From contig JAIQFI010000002.1 of NCBI GenBank assembly GCA_020073345.1, positions 1 to 64,000 of the forward strand: DNA of 64,000 bases, in the 5' to 3' direction. The position numbers were made by a program, and so were the translations under genes. This DNA is from Terriglobia bacterium (GTDB lineage Bacteria; Acidobacteriota; Terriglobia; Bryobacterales; Bryobacteraceae). The notes beneath the pieces were generated by a model. The model was given only the letters and a program-made list of their open reading frames with translations. It searched no databases and was not told the origin of the DNA. Shown in pieces: positions 61,894-64,000 of this stretch; position 1 is the first letter of the stretch, and each line of letters starts with the position of its first letter.

Positions 61894-62444
61894 GACGAGC
61901 GATCTTTGGCGGAACCTTCGACCCCATCCATCGCGCGCACCTGGTAGTGGCGCGCGAGGCGGCGGGCGCCTTTTCGCTGGATCAAATCTTGTTCATCCCA
62001 GCCGCGAATCCGCCTCACAAGGAGGCGGGCACGCCCTATGAGCACCGCTACAAAATGGTGCAGCTGGCGTGCAAGGAGGATCCGCGCTTTTCGCCATCGC
62101 GCCTGGAAGAAGACCCGCGCAAGAGTTATTCCATCCACACCATCGAGCGCGTGAAGGCCATGGGCGGCGATGTGTACTTTGTGATCGGCGCCGACGCCTT
62201 CGCCGAAATCCAGACCTGGTTCCGGTGGCAGGACGTGGTGCGAGAAGTGGAGTTCATCGTGGTCACGCGGCCGGGGCACCAATACTTGAGCCCTCCCGGG
62301 GCGCGCGTTCATCGCCTGGAAACGGTCGCGCTGCCGGTGTCGTCATCGGAAATACGCGCGGCGCTGGCGCGCGGCGAAACGCCTGCGGAACTGCCGAAAG
62401 CCGTCGCCGAGTATATTCGGACGAATGGGTTGTACGCTACTTGA
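61890..62444 (+). CDS. nadD: Nicotinate-nucleotide adenylyltransferase
   Basis: 184 residues. It joins ATP and nicotinate mononucleotide to form NaAD in NAD synthesis. The nucleotidyl-transferase motif GGTFDPIHRAHL is at the front, with FIPAANPPHK, FVIGADAFAEIQTW and the ISSTxxR-like SSSEIRAALARG at the end. It starts by ATGA overlap with the lpxK part. The last 8 bases overlap the opposite-strand Spy-like gene. Confidence 0.97.
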   Translation: MRRAIFGGTFDPIHRAHLVVAREAAGAFSLDQILFIPAANPPHKEAGTPYEHRYKMVQLACKEDPRFSPSRLEEDPRKSYSIHTIERVKAMGGDVYFVIGADAFAEIQTWFRWQDVVREVEFIVVTRPGHQYLSPPGARVHRLETVALPVSSSEIRAALARGETPAELPKAVAEYIRTNGLYAT

Positions 62445-62940
62445 CCGTTGGTGGCTGTAGCCTTATCGTCGGCCGCGGAGACTGCAACAGTTTCCATTGA
62501 TCCGGCGTGAGCACGCGGCGGACTTGCCACAGCATGCGGGAATTGGCTTTTTCGAGCTCTGCCCGGGCTTGCGCGACGCGGTCGACCTGAGCAAACACCT
62601 TGGCGTCGTCCGGCTGGTCGGCATTCACTAGCGGTTCCAGCGTCACTTCTTCTTTTTGAAGAGCCGCGTCCAGGTCAATGAGTTTGAGGCGGTGTTGTTG
62701 GAGAATGTCGTTCAGGTTTTTGCGCTGCTCCGCGGACAGCCCCAATCGCTCGATTTCCTCCGGCCGCGTCCACCACCTTCCAGGATTCGCGCCGGCGAAG
62801 AACCTAAACGAGTTCGTTCCATCTTTTGCGATGATGCTATTCAGCGTGCTGCTCTGTTCGAGCGCTCTGGGCACCTGCTGGGCGACGGCCGAAGTGACGC
62901 CCAAGACAACAGCTAACAGTCCACGAACTTGCAGAGTCAT
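62437..62940 (-). CDS. Spy/CpxP-like periplasmic protein
   Basis: 167 residues with a signal peptide (LLAVVLGVTSAVAQ). The helical mature part has EIERLGLSAEQRKNLNDILQQHRLKLIDLDAAL and RRVLTPDQWKLLQ, which resemble the LTxxQ motifs of Spy/CpxP/CnrX-like metal or chaperone sensors. Third gene of the sigma/anti-sigma operon, starting inside the anti-sigma stop by ATGA (62937-62940). It may sense or buffer envelope stress for that pair. Confidence 0.85.
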   Translation of the reverse strand: MTLQVRGLLAVVLGVTSAVAQQVPRALEQSSTLNSIIAKDGTNSFRFFAGANPGRWWTRPEEIERLGLSAEQRKNLNDILQQHRLKLIDLDAALQKEEVTLEPLVNADQPDDAKVFAQVDRVAQARAELEKANSRMLWQVRRVLTPDQWKLLQSPRPTIRLQPPTVK

Positions 62941-63335
62941 TGGTTCTCCTTGGATATCAATTGCATGAGTGGTTCCATCGAAGCGGGAACCGAGCGCGAC
63001 AAACTCGCGTTGACTCGTTCCAAAAGCAACTCATCGGCCTTGGCTTGCTCCGCCGCACGTTGCTGGCGTGCGTTCCAGTACACGGGCGCCGCGACCATCA
63101 AAGACAACGCCGCTGTTGCCAGAATCCAGCGCGAAAGCGTCTGGCGCGAGCGCGGATAACTCACCGCCGGAACGGGCACCTGCTCCAGCGAAATCCGAAA
63201 CCCCGCCAGCGCGTTTCGAAACTGACGCAGTTCTGTCTGGCAAGCCGGGCATTCGCGGATGCGCTCTTCTACGTCCTCCCCGCATTCCCCCGAGAGCCAC
63301 CGACATATCTCTTCCAACGACAAGTGCGAATTCAT
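62937..63335 (-). CDS. Membrane anti-sigma factor with incomplete zinc motif
   Basis: About 132 residues. N-terminal cytoplasmic zinc-finger-like part with CRWLSGECGEDVEERIRECPACQTEL, one membrane helix (ILATAALSLMVAAPVYW) and a short periplasmic tail. The usual HxxxCxxC core lacks the His (R-I-R-E-C-P-A-C), though extra Cys (CRWLSGEC) might supply the ligands. It holds the adjacent ECF sigma factor inactive. The frame opens earlier; the ATG at 63335 overlaps the sigma stop by ATGA (63332-63335). Confidence 0.88.
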   Translation of the reverse strand: MNSHLSLEEICRWLSGECGEDVEERIRECPACQTELRQFRNALAGFRISLEQVPVPAVSYPRSRQTLSRWILATAALSLMVAAPVYWNARQQRAAEQAKADELLLERVNASLSRSVPASMEPLMQLISKENQ

Positions 63336-63892
63336 TCCGATCTCCCCATCTGCTTGCGGACCGCCCGTAGCGCCCGGTACAAATGCACCTTGACCGCAGT
63401 CTCCGAAAGGCCTGTGGCGCACGCGATTTCGAGTAGCGTCATCTCCTGGGCAAAGCGCAGCAGAAATACTGTTTTTTGCCGCTCCGGCAGATCCGCTGTG
63501 GCCTTCCAAATCGCAGCGACCTGTTCCCGCAGCAGTGCTTCTGCCTCCGGAGATAAGCTTCTATCGCGAACGTATCCGCCGGCTGCCGAGTCGCCGGCCT
63601 GCACGTGCTTCCAGAATTGAAGGCGGCGGTTGCGGCCGGCATCGCGCAGCAGGTTCACTGCGATCCGCATGAGCCAGGTTTGAATACTCGCCTCGCCGCG
63701 GAACCGCTCCCAGGCCTTATAGGCGTGCAGGAAGCAATCCTGAGTCAGAGCTTCCGCGGCGTCCCGGTCGCGCAGCGAAACCAGAGCGAAGCGAAACACG
63801 CGTGGCCAGTAAAGATCGACGACGGCATCGAAGTCCCTCGTCTCCGAAGCGGAGTGGTCCATGATCGCGCTGGCGGTCGCGGCCGGTTCCAT
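63332..63892 (-). CDS. ECF-type RNA polymerase sigma factor
   Basis: 186 residues. Sigma region 2 is DLYWPRVFRFALVSLRDRDAAEALTQDCFLHAYKAWERFRGEASIQTWLMRIAVNLLRD and region 4 is LPERQKTVFLLRFAQEMTLLEIACATGLSETAVKVHLYRALRAVRKQM. Regions 1 and 3 are absent, as in ECF factors. It is coupled to its anti-sigma gene. TATACC (63903-63898, minus strand) lies 5 bases before the ATG, another very short leader. MEPAATASAI may be extra; the ATG at 63862 is the alternative. Confidence 0.94.
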   Translation of the reverse strand: MEPAATASAIMDHSASETRDFDAVVDLYWPRVFRFALVSLRDRDAAEALTQDCFLHAYKAWERFRGEASIQTWLMRIAVNLLRDAGRNRRLQFWKHVQAGDSAAGGYVRDRSLSPEAEALLREQVAAIWKATADLPERQKTVFLLRFAQEMTLLEIACATGLSETAVKVHLYRALRAVRKQMGRSE

Positions 63893-63944
63893 TCGAGGGT
63901 ATAGACGGATTTCGAGCGCAAGGGTTAACCGGAGGGAAGAAATG

Positions 63945-64000
63945 TTTAGTGATCGCGATCCGTGACCAGATCCGTGACCGCCGTCAGGGCCTTTTGGTAC
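63945..64000 (-). CDS. 3' end of an unidentified gene entering from the right edge
   Basis: The minus strand reads YQKALTAVTDLVTDRDH and a TAA stop (63947-63945), 52 bases upstream of the sigma factor start. The string is protein-like and helical, but 17 codons cannot identify it. A plus-strand start at 63941 stops after seven codons and is not a gene. Confidence 0.35.

Noticed and set aside
63941-63961. A plus-strand gene start after GGAGGG near the right edge
   Set aside because: The ATG at 63941 has a good ribosome-like site but stops after seven codons.

Overview
The window looks like a chromosomal segment of a high-GC, Gram-negative, aerobic soil-type bacterium, most plausibly an Acidobacteriota member of the Solibacter/Bryobacter kind. 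This is inferred from gene families; no rRNA is present to confirm it. Supporting signs are a cytoplasmic kinase domain joined to a TolB/WD40 propeller, large secreted M28 and M36 peptidases, an alternative complex III next to an A2-type caa3 oxidase, a WaaA-LpxK fusion (so LPS is made), and tandem DUF4159 genes in a MoxR/DUF58/BatA/DUF4175 cluster.

Layout. 1-3336: a tyrosine recombinase, then a Ser/Thr kinase gene that has lost its 5' half, which suggests an old integration or recombination junction. 3338-6732 (minus): an envelope operon of a DsbA-like protein, an M28 peptidase and an unknown protein. 6792-8243: a GT39-type membrane glycosyltransferase. 8281-26039 (plus): an 18-kb cluster of four exported DUF4159 paralogs, an exported TPR-like protein, a VWA membrane protein, a caspase-fold protein lacking the catalytic Cys, a TPR/peptidase-MA protein, a MoxR ATPase, a DUF58 protein, a BatA-like VWA protein and a DUF4175 giant. 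This is my main candidate for a little-described system. 26074-28119: a small unknown gene and a MarR-VOC-DUF998 operon with a clear inverted repeat at its start. 28275-32034: an OmpA/PKD outer-membrane protein and an unknown secreted protein. 32131-32530: rnpB, the RNase P RNA. 32540-37261: a YfhO-like membrane protein, a GT2-methyltransferase fusion and a sensor histidine kinase.

37423-50135 is a respiratory supercluster: actA, actB, a 23-codon repeat micro-ORF, actC, actD, actE, actF, a small His-rich membrane protein, SCO, and cox subunits II, I, III and IV. Quinol is oxidised by ACIII and electrons pass to the caa3 oxidase. Most of these genes are chained by ATGA or TAATG overlaps. 50191-55144: a YceH-like protein, a deoxyhypusine-synthase-like enzyme, a DUF5658 protein, a squalene-cyclase-like toroid protein, a DUF362 protein and tpiA. 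55200-59630: an M36 metallopeptidase with three Cys-paired Ig-like repeats and an unknown exported protein. 59566-62444: the waaA-lpxK fusion and nadD. 62437-63892 (minus): an ECF sigma factor, an anti-sigma factor and a Spy-like periplasmic protein. A partial gene probably enters from the right edge.

Two features recur across the window. Several genes have an extended -10 box (TGnTATnnT) only 6-11 bases before the start codon and no clear Shine-Dalgarno site, which suggests leaderless or near-leaderless transcripts. Short GC hairpins with a TGAA or CGAA loop recur, two of them inside the kinase reading frame. I saw no tRNA, rRNA, CRISPR array, intact insertion sequence or complete prophage.
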